From Streptomyces composti (GTDB lineage: Bacteria; Actinomycetota; Actinomycetes; Streptomycetales; Streptomycetaceae), in the NCBI RefSeq assembly GCF_012034205.1, contig NZ_JAATEM010000024.1, forward strand, positions 61,932 to 125,931: a stretch of 64,000 nt of DNA, written 5' to 3'. A program made the position numbers and the translations under genes. This document shows positions 17,197-25,998 of the stretch, one piece after another (the first letter of the stretch is position 1; the number at the start of each line of letters is the position of its first letter). The notes beneath the pieces were generated by a model. It made no database searches and was not told the origin of the DNA. It was given only the letters and a program-made list of their open reading frames with translations.

Positions 17197-17231
17197 GGGG
17201 CGGGCCCCGGCGCACTGCCGGGGCCCGCCCC
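17197..17231 (-). terminator. strong hairpin after aceE
   Basis: The 15-bp arms GGGGCGGGCCCCGGC (17197-17211) and GCCGGGGCCCGCCCC (17217-17231) pair perfectly around the loop GCACT. It starts 30 bases past the aceE stop on the minus strand. No T-tract is present. Confidence 0.9.
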
Positions 17232-17260
17232 TCGTCCGTCGCCGTCCCGGCCCCGCGGGG

Positions 17261-20008
17261 TCAGGCGTCGCCGCCCGCGGCCCCCGGATCGGCCGCGGAG
17301 ACGTCCAGCAGCTGGTAGCGGTCGATGGCCTGCTTGAGCACCGACCGGTCCACCTTGCCCTCCCGGGCCAGCTCGGTGAGCACCGCCACCACGATCGACT
17401 GCGCGTCGATGTGGAAGAAGCGCCGGGCCGCACCCCGCGTGTCGGCGAAGCCGAAGCCGTCCGCGCCCAGCGACTGGTACGTCCCCGGCACCCAGCGCGC
17501 GATCTGGTCCGGCACCGACCGCATCCAGTCGGACACCGCGACCACCGGGCCCTGCGCCCCGCTCAGCTTCCGCGTCACATACGGCACCCGCTGCTCCTCC
17601 TCCGGGTGCAGCAGGTTGTGCTCCTCGCAGGCCACCGCCTCGCGCCGCAGCTCGTTCCAGGAGGTCGCCGACCAGACGTCGGCCCTGACGTCCCACTCCT
17701 CGGCGAGGATCTTCTGCGCCTCGATCGCCCACGGGACGGCCACGCCGGAGGCGAGGATCTGCGCCGGCGTCGAGCCCGAGGTGCCCTCGCTGAAGCGGTA
17801 CAGGCCCTTGAGGATGCCCTCCACGTCCACGTTCTCCGGCTCGGCCGGATGCTGGATCGGCTCGTTGTAGACGGTCAGGTAGTAGAAGACGTCCTCGCCG
17901 TGCGGGTGCTCCTCGTCGCCGCCGTACATCCGGCGCAGACCGTCCTTGACGATGTGCGCGATCTCGTAGGCGAAGGCCGGGTCGTAGGCGACGCAGGCCG
18001 GATTGGTGGAGGCCAGCAGCTGCGAGTGGCCGTCCGCGTGCTGCAGACCCTCACCGGTCAGCGTGGTGCGGCCCGCGGTGGCGCCCAGCACGAAGCCGCG
18101 CGCCAGCTGGTCCGCCATCTGCCAGAACTGGTCGCCGGTGCGCTGGAAGCCGAACATCGAGTAGAAGACGTACACCGGGATCAGCGGCTCGCCGTGCGTG
18201 GCGTACGCCGAGCCCGCGGCGATCAGCGAGGCCGTGCAGCCCGCCTCGGAGATGCCGTCGTGCAGCATCTGCCCGTTCGGCGACTCCTTGTAGGCGAGCA
18301 GCAGGTCCCGGTCCACCGACTCGTACTGCTGGCCGAGCGGGTTGTAGATCTTGGCGCTCGGGAAGAACGAGTCCATGCCGAAGGTGCGGTACTCGTCCGG
18401 CGCGATCAGCACGAACCGCTTGCCGATCTCCTTGTCCCGCATCAGGTCCTTCAGCAGGCGGACGAACGCCATGGTGGTGGCGATCGACTGCTGGCCGGAG
18501 CCCTTCTTGACCGTCGCGTACACGGGGTCGCCGGGCAGCTTCAGCGGCTTGGAGCGGACCACCCGCGTCGGCACATAGCCGCCGAGCGCCTTGCGGCGGT
18601 CGTGCATGTACTGGATCTCCTCGCTGTCCCGGCCCGGGTGGTAGTAGGGCGGGAGGCCGGACTCGAGGTCCTTGTCGGGGATCGGCAGGTGCAGGCGGTC
18701 CCGGAAGCGCTTGAGGTCGTCGACCGTCAGCTTCTTCATCTGGTGGGTGGCGTTGCGGCCCTCGAAGTTCGGGCCCAGCGTCCAGCCCTTGACGGTCTTG
18801 GCGAGGATGACCGTCGGCTGGCCCTTGTGCTCGAGGGCCGCCTTGTACGCGGCGTAGATCTTGCGGTGGTCGTGACCGCCGCGGCCCAGGTGCAGGATCT
18901 GGTCGTCGGTCATGTTCTCGACCATGGCGCGCAGCCGGTGGTCGTCGCCGAAGAAGTGCTCGCGGATGTAGGCGCCGGTCTCGGTGGCGTACGTCTGGAA
19001 CTGGCCGTCCGGCGTGATGTTCATCTTGTTGACCAGGATCCCGTCCCGGTCCTGCGCCAGCAGCGGGTCCCAGGAGCGGTCCCAGATCAGCTTGATCACG
19101 TTCCAGCCGGCGCCCCGGAAGACCGACTCCAGTTCCTGGATGATCTTGCCGTTGCCGCGTACCGGGCCGTCCAGGCGCTGCAGGTTGCAGTTGACCACGA
19201 AGGTCAGGTTGTCCAGGCCCTCCCGCGCGGCGAGGGTGAGCTGGCCCAGGGACTCCGGCTCGTCCATCTCGCCGTCGCCGAGGAACGCCCACACGTGCGA
19301 CCTGGAGGTGTCCGCGATGCCGCGGGCGTGCATGTAGCGGTTCATCCGGGCCTGGTAGATCGCGCCGATCGGGCCGAGGCCCATCGACACCGTCGGGAAC
19401 TCCCAGAACTCCGGCATCAGCCGCGGGTGCGGGTACGAGGACAGACCGTAGGGCGACTTCGACTTCTCCTGGCGGAAGCCGTCCAGGTGCTGCTCGGTCA
19501 GCCGGTCCAGCAGGAAGGCGCGGGCGTAGATGCCGGGGGAGGCGTGCCCCTGGAAGAAGACCTGGTCGCCGCCGTCGCCCTCGTCCTTGCCGCGGAAGAA
19601 GTGGTTGAAGCCCACGTCGTACAGCGAGGCGGAGGAGGCGAAGGTGGCGATGTGGCCGCCCACGCCGATGCCGGGCCGCTGGGCCCTGGACACCATCACG
19701 GCCGCGTTCCAGCGGGTGGCGTTGAGGATCTTGCGCTCGATCTCCTCGTTGCCGGGGAAGAACGGTTCCGCGCTGGTGGGGATGGTGTTGACGTAGTCCG
19801 TGCTGCGCATCTCGGGCACGGCCACGCGCTTCTCGCGGGCCCGCTCGATCAGCCGCAGCATCAGGTAGCGGGCCCGCTCCCTGCCGCGTGCGTCCACCGC
19901 GGCGTCCAGGGAGTCGAGCCACTCCTGCGTTTCCTCGGGGTCGAAGTCAGGAACCTGACTCGGAAGGCCGCCAATGATGATCGGGTTGCGATCGGATGCG
20001 GAAGCCAC
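17261..20008 (-). CDS. aceE: pyruvate dehydrogenase E1 component, homodimeric type
   Basis: 915 aa from the GTG at 20008 (VASASDRNPIIIGGLPSQVP), set by AAGGAA just upstream; the longer frame to 20209 gives a non-homologous leader. AceE decarboxylates pyruvate using thiamine diphosphate and passes the acetyl group to the lipoyl E2, giving acetyl-CoA. The thiamine-diphosphate motif is FLGDGEMDEPES ending in NCNLQRLDG, and the length matches the homodimeric enobacterial and actinobacterial form. It stands alone here: no aceF or lpd is beside it, as usual in actinomycetes. It has its own 400-bp promoter region and a perfect terminator, so it is probably a single-gene transcript. Confidence 0.97.
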   Translation of the reverse strand: MASASDRNPIIIGGLPSQVPDFDPEETQEWLDSLDAAVDARGRERARYLMLRLIERAREKRVAVPEMRSTDYVNTIPTSAEPFFPGNEEIERKILNATRWNAAVMVSRAQRPGIGVGGHIATFASSASLYDVGFNHFFRGKDEGDGGDQVFFQGHASPGIYARAFLLDRLTEQHLDGFRQEKSKSPYGLSSYPHPRLMPEFWEFPTVSMGLGPIGAIYQARMNRYMHARGIADTSRSHVWAFLGDGEMDEPESLGQLTLAAREGLDNLTFVVNCNLQRLDGPVRGNGKIIQELESVFRGAGWNVIKLIWDRSWDPLLAQDRDGILVNKMNITPDGQFQTYATETGAYIREHFFGDDHRLRAMVENMTDDQILHLGRGGHDHRKIYAAYKAALEHKGQPTVILAKTVKGWTLGPNFEGRNATHQMKKLTVDDLKRFRDRLHLPIPDKDLESGLPPYYHPGRDSEEIQYMHDRRKALGGYVPTRVVRSKPLKLPGDPVYATVKKGSGQQSIATTMAFVRLLKDLMRDKEIGKRFVLIAPDEYRTFGMDSFFPSAKIYNPLGQQYESVDRDLLLAYKESPNGQMLHDGISEAGCTASLIAAGSAYATHGEPLIPVYVFYSMFGFQRTGDQFWQMADQLARGFVLGATAGRTTLTGEGLQHADGHSQLLASTNPACVAYDPAFAYEIAHIVKDGLRRMYGGDEEHPHGEDVFYYLTVYNEPIQHPAEPENVDVEGILKGLYRFSEGTSGSTPAQILASGVAVPWAIEAQKILAEEWDVRADVWSATSWNELRREAVACEEHNLLHPEEEQRVPYVTRKLSGAQGPVVAVSDWMRSVPDQIARWVPGTYQSLGADGFGFADTRGAARRFFHIDAQSIVVAVLTELAREGKVDRSVLKQAIDRYQLLDVSAADPGAAGGDA

Positions 20009-20420
20009 GCTGTTCCTTACCTGTCGAAGGGCCGTAAGGACGGCCGCTGCTTCGCTCTTGTCGCCGGACATGGCCGGGTCTGCGCCGCTCCCATGGTCCA
20101 CCTCGGCGCGGTGTACGTCATCTCTACTGCGAGGTAACCCGTGGCCGGACCGGTGGGGGAACGTAAGGGGCGAACTCATTCGAGTCTCGTACCCGCAGAC
20201 GGTTCCCAAACGCGCAAACTGGGCACAAAGGTGTGGTGTATGTCACCGCGAGCCATGATGGTGTGCCTGGAGTTGCGGCGACCCGGCCGCAAACGTCACC
20301 GTTTCGGCGGTCCGGACGGCCGGGTACTTGCGTGATCCGTCCCGCCCGTGTGGACTACGGCCAATGCTTCGCGCACGCGCGTGGCTGAGTTATTCCCAAG
20401 ACATGATCAGGAGGCAACCC
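20009..20420. other. divergent promoter region of aceE and the DUF3052 gene
   Basis: 412 bases between two divergent starts, with no gene I can support. It must hold both promoters. The message-strand AAGGAA for aceE lies at its left edge, and AGGAGG (20409-20414) for the DUF3052 gene at its right edge. An imperfect dyad GTGGTGTATGTCACCGC lies near 20231-20247 and could bind a regulator; I cannot assign one. Confidence 0.5.
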
Positions 20421-20858
20421 GTGAGCGCGACCGCGGACCACGCGGAGGAGCGGACGAACCCTGCCGCCAGGCTGGGGTTCCAGCCCGGGCAGGTGGTCCA
20501 GGAGATCGGCTACGACGACGACGTCGACCAGGAGCTCCGCGAGGCCATTGAGGGCGTCATCGAGAGCGACCTCGTCGACGAGGACTACGACGACGTGGCC
20601 GACGCCGTTGTGCTGTGGTTCCGCAACGACGACGGCGACCTGACGGATGCGCTGGTGGATGCCACCACGTACATCGAAGAGGGCGGCTCGATCCTGCTCC
20701 TCACGCCGAAGACCGGCCGTGCGGGGTACGTGGAGCCGAGCGACATCTCGGAAGCCGCGACCACGGCCGGCCTGACGGCGTCCAAGAGCGTCAGCGTCGG
20801 CAAGGACTGGAGCGGCAGCCGCCTCGCCACGCCGAAGGCAGCCAAGTCCAAGCGGTGA
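20421..20858 (+). CDS. DUF3052 family protein
   Basis: 145 aa from the GTG at 20421, placed by a full AGGAGG six bases upstream. The sequence is acidic (IGYDDDVDQELREAIEGVIE, LVDEDYDDVADAVVLWFRND) with a conserved end SVGKDWSGSRLATPK. It matches the actinobacterial DUF3052 family, whose role is not established; it often lies next to aceE and the peroxiredoxin gene. No membrane segment or enzyme motif is visible. A perfect hairpin ends its transcript at 20965-20997. Confidence 0.9.
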   Translation: MSATADHAEERTNPAARLGFQPGQVVQEIGYDDDVDQELREAIEGVIESDLVDEDYDDVADAVVLWFRNDDGDLTDALVDATTYIEEGGSILLLTPKTGRAGYVEPSDISEAATTAGLTASKSVSVGKDWSGSRLATPKAAKSKR

Positions 20859-20964
20859 CCCGGCGTCGCCGCCCGGCCGCCCGCCGTGGCGGCCGGCCCC
20901 GCCGGCGGCCCCGACGGCGCCGCCACGAGTTCCATGCGGCCTGAACGGCCATGACGTACCCGAC

Positions 20965-20997
20965 GGCGGACGGGCTGACGAGGTCAGCCCGTCCGCC
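20965..20997 (+). terminator. hairpin after the DUF3052 gene
   Basis: The 15-bp arms GGCGGACGGGCTGAC (20965-20979) and GTCAGCCCGTCCGCC (20983-20997) pair perfectly around the loop GAG, about 105 bases past the DUF3052 stop and 68 before the peroxiredoxin start. Confidence 0.85.
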
Positions 20998-21065
20998 GGT
21001 CTTCTGCCGGCCCTGCGTAAGGTGGCCGTCGTCCGAACGGCCCACCGAAGGGGATGAACACCACG

Positions 21066-21524
21066 ATGGCGATCCAGGTCGGCGAAAAGGCTCCCGACTT
21101 CGAGCTCAAGGACAACCACGGCGCGAGCGTGAAGCTCTCCGACTTCCGCGGCAGGAAGAACGTGGTGCTGCTCTTCTACCCCTTCGCCTTCACCGGCGTG
21201 TGCACCGGGGAGCTGTGCGAGCTGAGGGACAACCTGCCGCAGTTCACCGACCGCGACACCCAGCTGCTGGCGGTCTCCAACGACTCCATCCACACCCTGC
21301 GGGTCTTCGCCGAGCAGGAGAACCTGGAGTACCCGCTGCTGTCGGACTTCTGGCCGCACGGCAACGTCTCCCGGGCCTACGGCGTCTTCGACGAGGACAA
21401 GGGGTGCGCCGTACGGGGCACCTTCATCATCGACAAGGAAGGTGTGGTGCGGTGGACGGTCGTCAACGGCCTCCCGGACGCCCGTGACCTCGGTGAGTAC
21501 GTCAAGGCGCTCGACACCCTGTAA
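21066..21524 (+). CDS. peroxiredoxin, AhpC/TSA family (BCP/AhpE-like)
   Basis: 152 aa. I take the ATG at 21066: the earlier ATG at 21054 directly abuts the AAGGGG ribosome site (21048-21053), which leaves no spacing. The thioredoxin fold carries the peroxidatic Cys46 in FTGVCTGEL and a second Cys51 five residues later, the spacing of atypical two-Cys BCP/AhpE enzymes. It reduces hydrogen peroxide and organic peroxides in the cytoplasm. It lies at the edge of the Ter stress island, which fits a shared stress role, but the terminator at 20965 and the following gap suggest separate transcription. Confidence 0.93.
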   Translation: MAIQVGEKAPDFELKDNHGASVKLSDFRGRKNVVLLFYPFAFTGVCTGELCELRDNLPQFTDRDTQLLAVSNDSIHTLRVFAEQENLEYPLLSDFWPHGNVSRAYGVFDEDKGCAVRGTFIIDKEGVVRWTVVNGLPDARDLGEYVKALDTL

Positions 21525-21637
21525 TTCTTCGGGTCGCGGCCCTGCGGCGGCCGGGAACCCCTCACTAGGATCGACTCGTTGATCCGACATCCACGCACGA
21601 CGGGGCATCCCGCCCCAGGACACCATATGGAGGACTC

Positions 21638-22213
21638 GTGGGAGTCAGCCTCAGCAAGGGCGGCAACGTATCGCTGAGCAAGGAGGCGCCGGGTCTGACC
21701 GCCGTCATCGTCGGACTGGGGTGGGACGTCCGCACCACGACCGGTACCGACTTCGACCTGGACGCCAGCGCGCTGCTGCTGAACAGCTCCGGAAAGGTCG
21801 CGAGCGACCAGCACTTCGTCTTCTTCAACAACCTCAGGAGCCCCGACGGCTCCGTCGAGCACACCGGTGACAACCTCACCGGTGAGGGCGAAGGCGACGA
21901 CGAGCAGATCAAGGTCAACCTCGCCGCGGTCCCGGCCGACATCGAGAAGATCGTGTTCCCGGTCTCCATCTACGACGCCGAGAACCGTCAGCAGTCCTTC
22001 GGCCAGGTGCGCAACGCCTTCATCCGCGTCGTCAACCAGAACGGCGGCACCGAGATCGCCCGCTACGACCTCTCGGAGGACGCCTCCACCGAGACGGCCA
22101 TGGTCTTCGGCGAGCTCTACCGCCACGGCGCGGAGTGGAAGTTCCGCGCCATCGGCCAGGGCTACGCCTCCGGCCTGCGCGGCATCGCGCAGGACTTCGG
22201 CGTGAACGTCTGA
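21638..22213 (+). CDS. terD: TerD family protein, copy 1
   Basis: 191 aa, GTG start at 21638 after GGAGG. TerD-type domains bind calcium through acidic loops; the key parts are visible: FDLDASALLLNSSGKVASDQ, SPDGSVEHTGDNLTGEGEGD and the end QGYASGLRGIAQDFGVNV. The family is linked to tellurite resistance, phage defence and general stress in bacteria. In Streptomyces, TerD copies also affect development and calcium response. It is the first of four TerD-superfamily genes here and is closed by a perfect 15-bp hairpin. Confidence 0.95.
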   Translation: MGVSLSKGGNVSLSKEAPGLTAVIVGLGWDVRTTTGTDFDLDASALLLNSSGKVASDQHFVFFNNLRSPDGSVEHTGDNLTGEGEGDDEQIKVNLAAVPADIEKIVFPVSIYDAENRQQSFGQVRNAFIRVVNQNGGTEIARYDLSEDASTETAMVFGELYRHGAEWKFRAIGQGYASGLRGIAQDFGVNV

Positions 22214-22231
22214 GCCGAATCATCCTCGTTC

Positions 22232-22268
22232 CGTCCGGCGCCGCACGGTTTACGTGCGGCGCCGGACG
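22232..22268 (+). terminator. hairpin between the two terD genes
   Basis: CGTCCGGCGCCGCAC (22232-22246) pairs perfectly with GTGCGGCGCCGGACG (22254-22268) around a 7-base AT-rich loop. It suggests that the two terD genes are mainly separate transcripts despite their 98-bp gap. Confidence 0.88.
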
Positions 22269-22311
22269 CGCAGGACCACCTGAGAGAAGAACGCACCCCG
22301 GGGAGGGACTC

Positions 22312-22887
22312 ATGGGCGTCACGCTCGCCAAGGGAGGCAACGTCTCCTTGTCCAAGGCCGCACCCAACCTCACACAGGTGATGGTCGGGCTCGGCTGGGA
22401 CGCTCGCTCCACCACCGGAGCCCCCTTCGACCTCGACGCCAGCGCCCTGATGTGCACCGGCGGCCGGGTCATGGGCGACGAGTGGTTCATCTTCTACAAC
22501 CAGCTCAAGAGCCCCGACGGCTCGGTGGAGCACACCGGCGACAACCTCACCGGCGAGGGCGAGGGCGACGACGAGTCCCTGCTGGTGGACCTGACCAAGG
22601 TGCCGCCGCAGTGCGACAAGATCGTCTTTCCGGTCTCCATCCACATGGCCGACGAGCGCGGCCAGACCTTCGGGCAGGTCAGCAACGCCTTCATCCGCGT
22701 CGTCAATCAGGCCGACGGCCAGGAGCTGGCCCGCTACGACCTCTCGGAGGACGCCTCCACCGAAACGGCGATGATCTTCGGAGAGCTCTACCGCTACCAG
22801 GGCGAGTGGAAGTTCCGTGCAGTAGGCCAGGGGTACGCATCGGGGCTGCGGGGGATCGCTCTAGACTTCGGAGTCAACGTTTCGTAA
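22312..22887 (+). CDS. terD: TerD family protein, copy 2
   Basis: 191 aa, ATG at 22312 after GGGGAGG. It is a close paralogue of the preceding gene with the same acidic blocks (FDLDASALMCTGGRVMGDEW, SPDGSVEHTGDNLTGEGEGD) and the same end (GLRGIALDFGVNV). Some long runs are identical in both, so the pair arose by tandem duplication or is kept alike by gene conversion. The DUF475 membrane gene follows after 50 bp on the same strand, probably in one transcript. Confidence 0.95.
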   Translation: MGVTLAKGGNVSLSKAAPNLTQVMVGLGWDARSTTGAPFDLDASALMCTGGRVMGDEWFIFYNQLKSPDGSVEHTGDNLTGEGEGDDESLLVDLTKVPPQCDKIVFPVSIHMADERGQTFGQVSNAFIRVVNQADGQELARYDLSEDASTETAMIFGELYRYQGEWKFRAVGQGYASGLRGIALDFGVNVS

Positions 22888-22937
22888 AGCCGGGTACGGC
22901 AGCGGGGGATACCCGTGATGACACGATGGGGTAGCCA

Positions 22938-24077
22938 GTGGTTCTGAAAACCTTCGGCTGGTCGTTCGCGATCACCGCGCTCGGCCTGGTCGCAGCGGTC
23001 TTCTACGGGGGGTGGACCGCCTTCGGCATCGTGGCGATCCTCTCCGTCCTGGAGATCTCGCTGTCCTTCGACAACGCGGTGGTCAACGCCGGGATCCTGA
23101 AGAAGATGAATGCCTTCTGGCAGAAGATCTTCCTCACCATCGGCATCCTGATCGCCGTCTTCGGCATGCGGCTGGTCTTCCCCGTCGTCATCGTCGCCAT
23201 CAGCGCTCAGCTCGGTCCGATCGAGGCCGTCGACCTCGCGCTCACCGACAAGGACCGCTACCAGGAACTCGTCACCGACGCCCACCCGGCGATCGCCGCG
23301 TTCGGTGGCATGTTCCTGCTGATGATCTTCCTCGACTTCATCTTCGAGGACCGCGACATCAAGTGGCTGAGCTGGCTGGAGCGCCCGCTGGCCAAGCTCG
23401 GCAAGATCGACATGCTGTCGGTCTGCATCTCGCTGATCGTCCTGCTGATCGCCGCGATCACCTTCGGTGCCAACGCCCACCAGCACGGCGGCGTCCACGT
23501 CGACAAGGCGCAGACGGTGCTGCTCGCCGGCATCGCCGGCCTGATCACCTACATGATCGTGGGCGGGCTCTCCGGCTACTTCGAGGACCGCCTCGAGGAA
23601 GAGGAGGAGCGCGAGCACGAGGAGGAGGAGCAGGCCGCACGCGAGGGCAAACCCAAGTCGGCCATCGCCCTGGCCGGCAAGGCCGCGTTCTTCATGTTCC
23701 TCTACCTCGAGGTGCTGGACGCGTCCTTCTCCTTCGACGGTGTCATCGGCGCCTTCGCCATCACCAACGACATCGTCCTGATGGCGCTCGGCCTCGGCAT
23801 CGGCGCCATGTACGTCCGTTCGCTCACCGTGTACCTGGTCCGCCAGGGCACCCTGGACGACTACGTCTACCTGGAGCACGGCGCCCACTACGCCATCGGG
23901 GCCCTGGCCGTGATCCTGCTGGTCACCATCCAGTACGAGATCAACGAGATCATCACCGGCCTCATCGGTGTGGTGCTCATCGGCTGGTCCTTCTGGTCCT
24001 CCGTGCGCCGCAACCGGGCGCTCGCGGAGGCCGAGGGGGACGCCGGCACCAAGACGGAGGTCACCTCCGGGGTGTGA
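22938..24077 (+). CDS. DUF475 (TerC-like) integral membrane protein
   Basis: 379 aa, GTG at 22938. About nine hydrophobic segments are seen. Two acidic membrane motifs repeat: LEISLSFDNAVVNAGIL near residue 40 and LEVLDASFSFDGVIGAFAIT near residue 265, the paired pattern of TerC-type metal transporters. A highly charged Glu-rich loop (DRLEEEEEREHEEEEQAA) lies in the cytoplasm between them. TerC proteins are thought to export manganese or organise Ter complexes at the membrane. It directly follows terD copy 2. Confidence 0.93.
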   Translation: MVLKTFGWSFAITALGLVAAVFYGGWTAFGIVAILSVLEISLSFDNAVVNAGILKKMNAFWQKIFLTIGILIAVFGMRLVFPVVIVAISAQLGPIEAVDLALTDKDRYQELVTDAHPAIAAFGGMFLLMIFLDFIFEDRDIKWLSWLERPLAKLGKIDMLSVCISLIVLLIAAITFGANAHQHGGVHVDKAQTVLLAGIAGLITYMIVGGLSGYFEDRLEEEEEREHEEEEQAAREGKPKSAIALAGKAAFFMFLYLEVLDASFSFDGVIGAFAITNDIVLMALGLGIGAMYVRSLTVYLVRQGTLDDYVYLEHGAHYAIGALAVILLVTIQYEINEIITGLIGVVLIGWSFWSSVRRNRALAEAEGDAGTKTEVTSGV

Positions 24078-24105
24078 CAGCCCTCCGGGTGAGGAACGCT
24101 TCCCA

Positions 24106-24145
24106 GCGGGGCGGTCGTCGAGGACTCTCCTCACGGCCGCCCCGC
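24106..24145 (+). terminator. hairpin after the DUF475 gene
   Basis: GCGGGGCGG (24106-24114) with a further part pairs with the region ending CCGCCCCGC (24137-24145), with one mismatch and one bulge. It lies 29 bases past the stop and 42 before the next start. Confidence 0.6.
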
Positions 24146-24186
24146 CGGTCGTACAGCGGGGTTCGACAAGCGGATCTGGGGCGGGA

Positions 24187-24924
24187 ATGGGCTTGCTGGA
24201 CGGACTGCGGCGCGGTCGCGGAACGGACTTCGACTCGGGCAACGCGGCCACCAACGCCATCGAGCTGACCAAACGGCACGGGCATATCTCCCTGACCAAG
24301 CAGGGCGCGGCCACCGGGCATCTGCGCATCAACCTCAGCTGGCGGATGCGCACCTCCGACATCGGCGGCTCCCAGCGCGAGAGTCTGCTGCGCCACCCCT
24401 TCCGGGCGCTCAAGCCGCCGGAGGTCGTCGGGCACAGCCAGAGCATGGTCAATGTCGACCTGGACCTGGGCTGCCTGTACGAACTGCAGGACGGCACCAA
24501 GGGCGTGGTGCAGCCGCTCGGCAACTACCTCGGCGACGTCAACGCGCCGCCCTACGTCAAGCTCAGCGGCGACGACCGCTTCGGCTCGGCGTCCGGGGAG
24601 ACGATGTACGTCAACCTCGATCACCGCGAGGAGATCAAGCGCCTGCTGGTCTTCGCCTACATCTACGACCAGACCCCGGCCTTCGACCGCACCCATGCGG
24701 TGGTCACGCTCTACCCCAGCAACGGCCCCCGCATCCAGATCGGTCTCGACGAGCGCGCCCCCCAGGCACGCTCCTGCGCCGTGGTCCTGATCGAGAACGT
24801 CAAGAACGAGATCATCGTGCGCCGCGAGGTCAAGTTCGTCTACGGCTTCCAGGCGGAGCTGGACCGCCTCTACGGCTGGGGCCTGCAGTGGGGCCGCGGC
24901 TACAAGTCCAAGGCGACCCGTTAG
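24187..24924 (+). CDS. TerD-superfamily protein (TerA-like)
   Basis: 245 aa, ATG at 24187 after GGGGCGGGA. It is a divergent TerD-type domain: INLSWRM, VNVDLDLGCLYELQDGTKGV and the calcium-loop-like LGNYLGDVNAPPYVKLSGDD. The end KFVYGFQAELDRLYGWGLQW is typical of TerA-like members. No membrane helix is present. It probably works with the two TerD proteins and the DUF475 protein upstream. It is convergent with the fourth TerD gene, with a GGGCGCC hairpin in the gap (about 24942-24973). Confidence 0.88.
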   Translation: MGLLDGLRRGRGTDFDSGNAATNAIELTKRHGHISLTKQGAATGHLRINLSWRMRTSDIGGSQRESLLRHPFRALKPPEVVGHSQSMVNVDLDLGCLYELQDGTKGVVQPLGNYLGDVNAPPYVKLSGDDRFGSASGETMYVNLDHREEIKRLLVFAYIYDQTPAFDRTHAVVTLYPSNGPRIQIGLDERAPQARSCAVVLIENVKNEIIVRREVKFVYGFQAELDRLYGWGLQWGRGYKSKATR

Positions 24925-24982
24925 CGGGTGCGGGCGGCGGACGAAGGGCGCCTGGCGGCCCGGGCGCCCCGTCCGGCGGGCC

Positions 24983-25843
24983 CTAGCGCCCGATGAACTG
25001 CGGCCCCTGGGGCGGCAGGCGGAAGTCGGGGTCCGGGGCGGCGGCCGCCGCCGCGGGCGGGTAGCCGTGGGCGGGCGGGCTGGTGGGCTGCGGGTAGCCG
25101 TAGGCCGGCTGGGTGGCCGGGGGCTGCTGGGGGTAGCCGTAGGCGGGCTGTGCGGGCTGCGGCGGGACCTCCGGGGGCAGCGGGGCGGCGACCGGGGGCT
25201 GGGCGGGCGGCGCGGGCGGTGGTGACGGGGGCTGGGCCGGGGGCGTTGGTGACGCGGCCTCCGGGGCCGGCGAGGGTGTGGCGGGCTCCTGCTCCGGCTC
25301 GGACTCGTCGACCGAGATGCCGAAGTCGGTGGCCAGGCCCTTCAGTCCGTTCGAGTAGCCCTCGCCGAGCGCGCGGAACTTCCAGCCCTCCCCGCGGCGG
25401 TACAGCTCACCGCAGATCAGCGCGGTCTCCTGCCCCGTCTCCGGCTTGACGTCGAAGTAGGCGATGGGCTCGCCCTCCGGGTCCTGCGCGTCGTGCAGCA
25501 GGATCCGCAGCGCCCGCACCTGGTCGAAGGTGACACCGTCCGCCGAGGCGACCAGAAGTATGCGGCTGACGCCGGCCTCGACCCCGGCGAGGTCTGTCTG
25601 AATCGTGTCGGTCAGGCCCTCGGCCACCCGCTTCTTGCCGAGCCGCCACACCTTCCCGGAGGGGTGCCGGGGCTGGTTGTAGAAGACGAAGTCGTCGTCG
25701 GAGCGCACACGGCCGTCGGGGCCGAGCAGCAGCGCGGAGGCGTCGACGTCCGGCACCCCCTGCCCGGGTGACCAGCGCAGCACTGCGCGTACCGTGGTGG
25801 CCTCGAGCGGGATGTTGGACCCCTTCAGCATCGCGTGCGTCAT
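24983..25843 (-). CDS. TerD family protein with a Pro-rich tail
   Basis: 286 aa. Residues 1-175 are a TerD domain (VDASALLLGPDGRVRSDDDF, FRALGEGYSNGLKGLATDFG). The remaining 110 residues are disordered and rich in Pro, Ala and Gln, with the repeated phrases AYGYPQQPPATQPAYGYPQP and PPAHGYPP. Such a tail suits docking to another protein or a membrane partner. It is divergent from the citrate-lyase-like gene; the 155-bp gap must hold both promoters. Confidence 0.93.
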   Translation of the reverse strand: MTHAMLKGSNIPLEATTVRAVLRWSPGQGVPDVDASALLLGPDGRVRSDDDFVFYNQPRHPSGKVWRLGKKRVAEGLTDTIQTDLAGVEAGVSRILLVASADGVTFDQVRALRILLHDAQDPEGEPIAYFDVKPETGQETALICGELYRRGEGWKFRALGEGYSNGLKGLATDFGISVDESEPEQEPATPSPAPEAASPTPPAQPPSPPPAPPAQPPVAAPLPPEVPPQPAQPAYGYPQQPPATQPAYGYPQPTSPPAHGYPPAAAAAAPDPDFRLPPQGPQFIGR

Positions 25844-25998
25844 GCGGTCATCCTGCCTTCTCCGTCCTGATCACGACAATGCGGGGTGCGCGCCCGGCAC
25901 CGTGGGATTACGTGAAGTTCATGCCCCGCGGGAACCCGGGACATCGATTGCTACGTACTATTACCGGCCACCTTCCGACACTTCACACGGGGAGTTCC

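Noticed and set aside
16640..20137. Open frame of over 1100 codons on the plus strand opposite aceE
   Set aside because: aceE on the minus strand is unmistakable; the opposite frame has no recognisable domain and is a high-GC shadow. Only its first part (16781-17060) was kept as a possible gene remnant.
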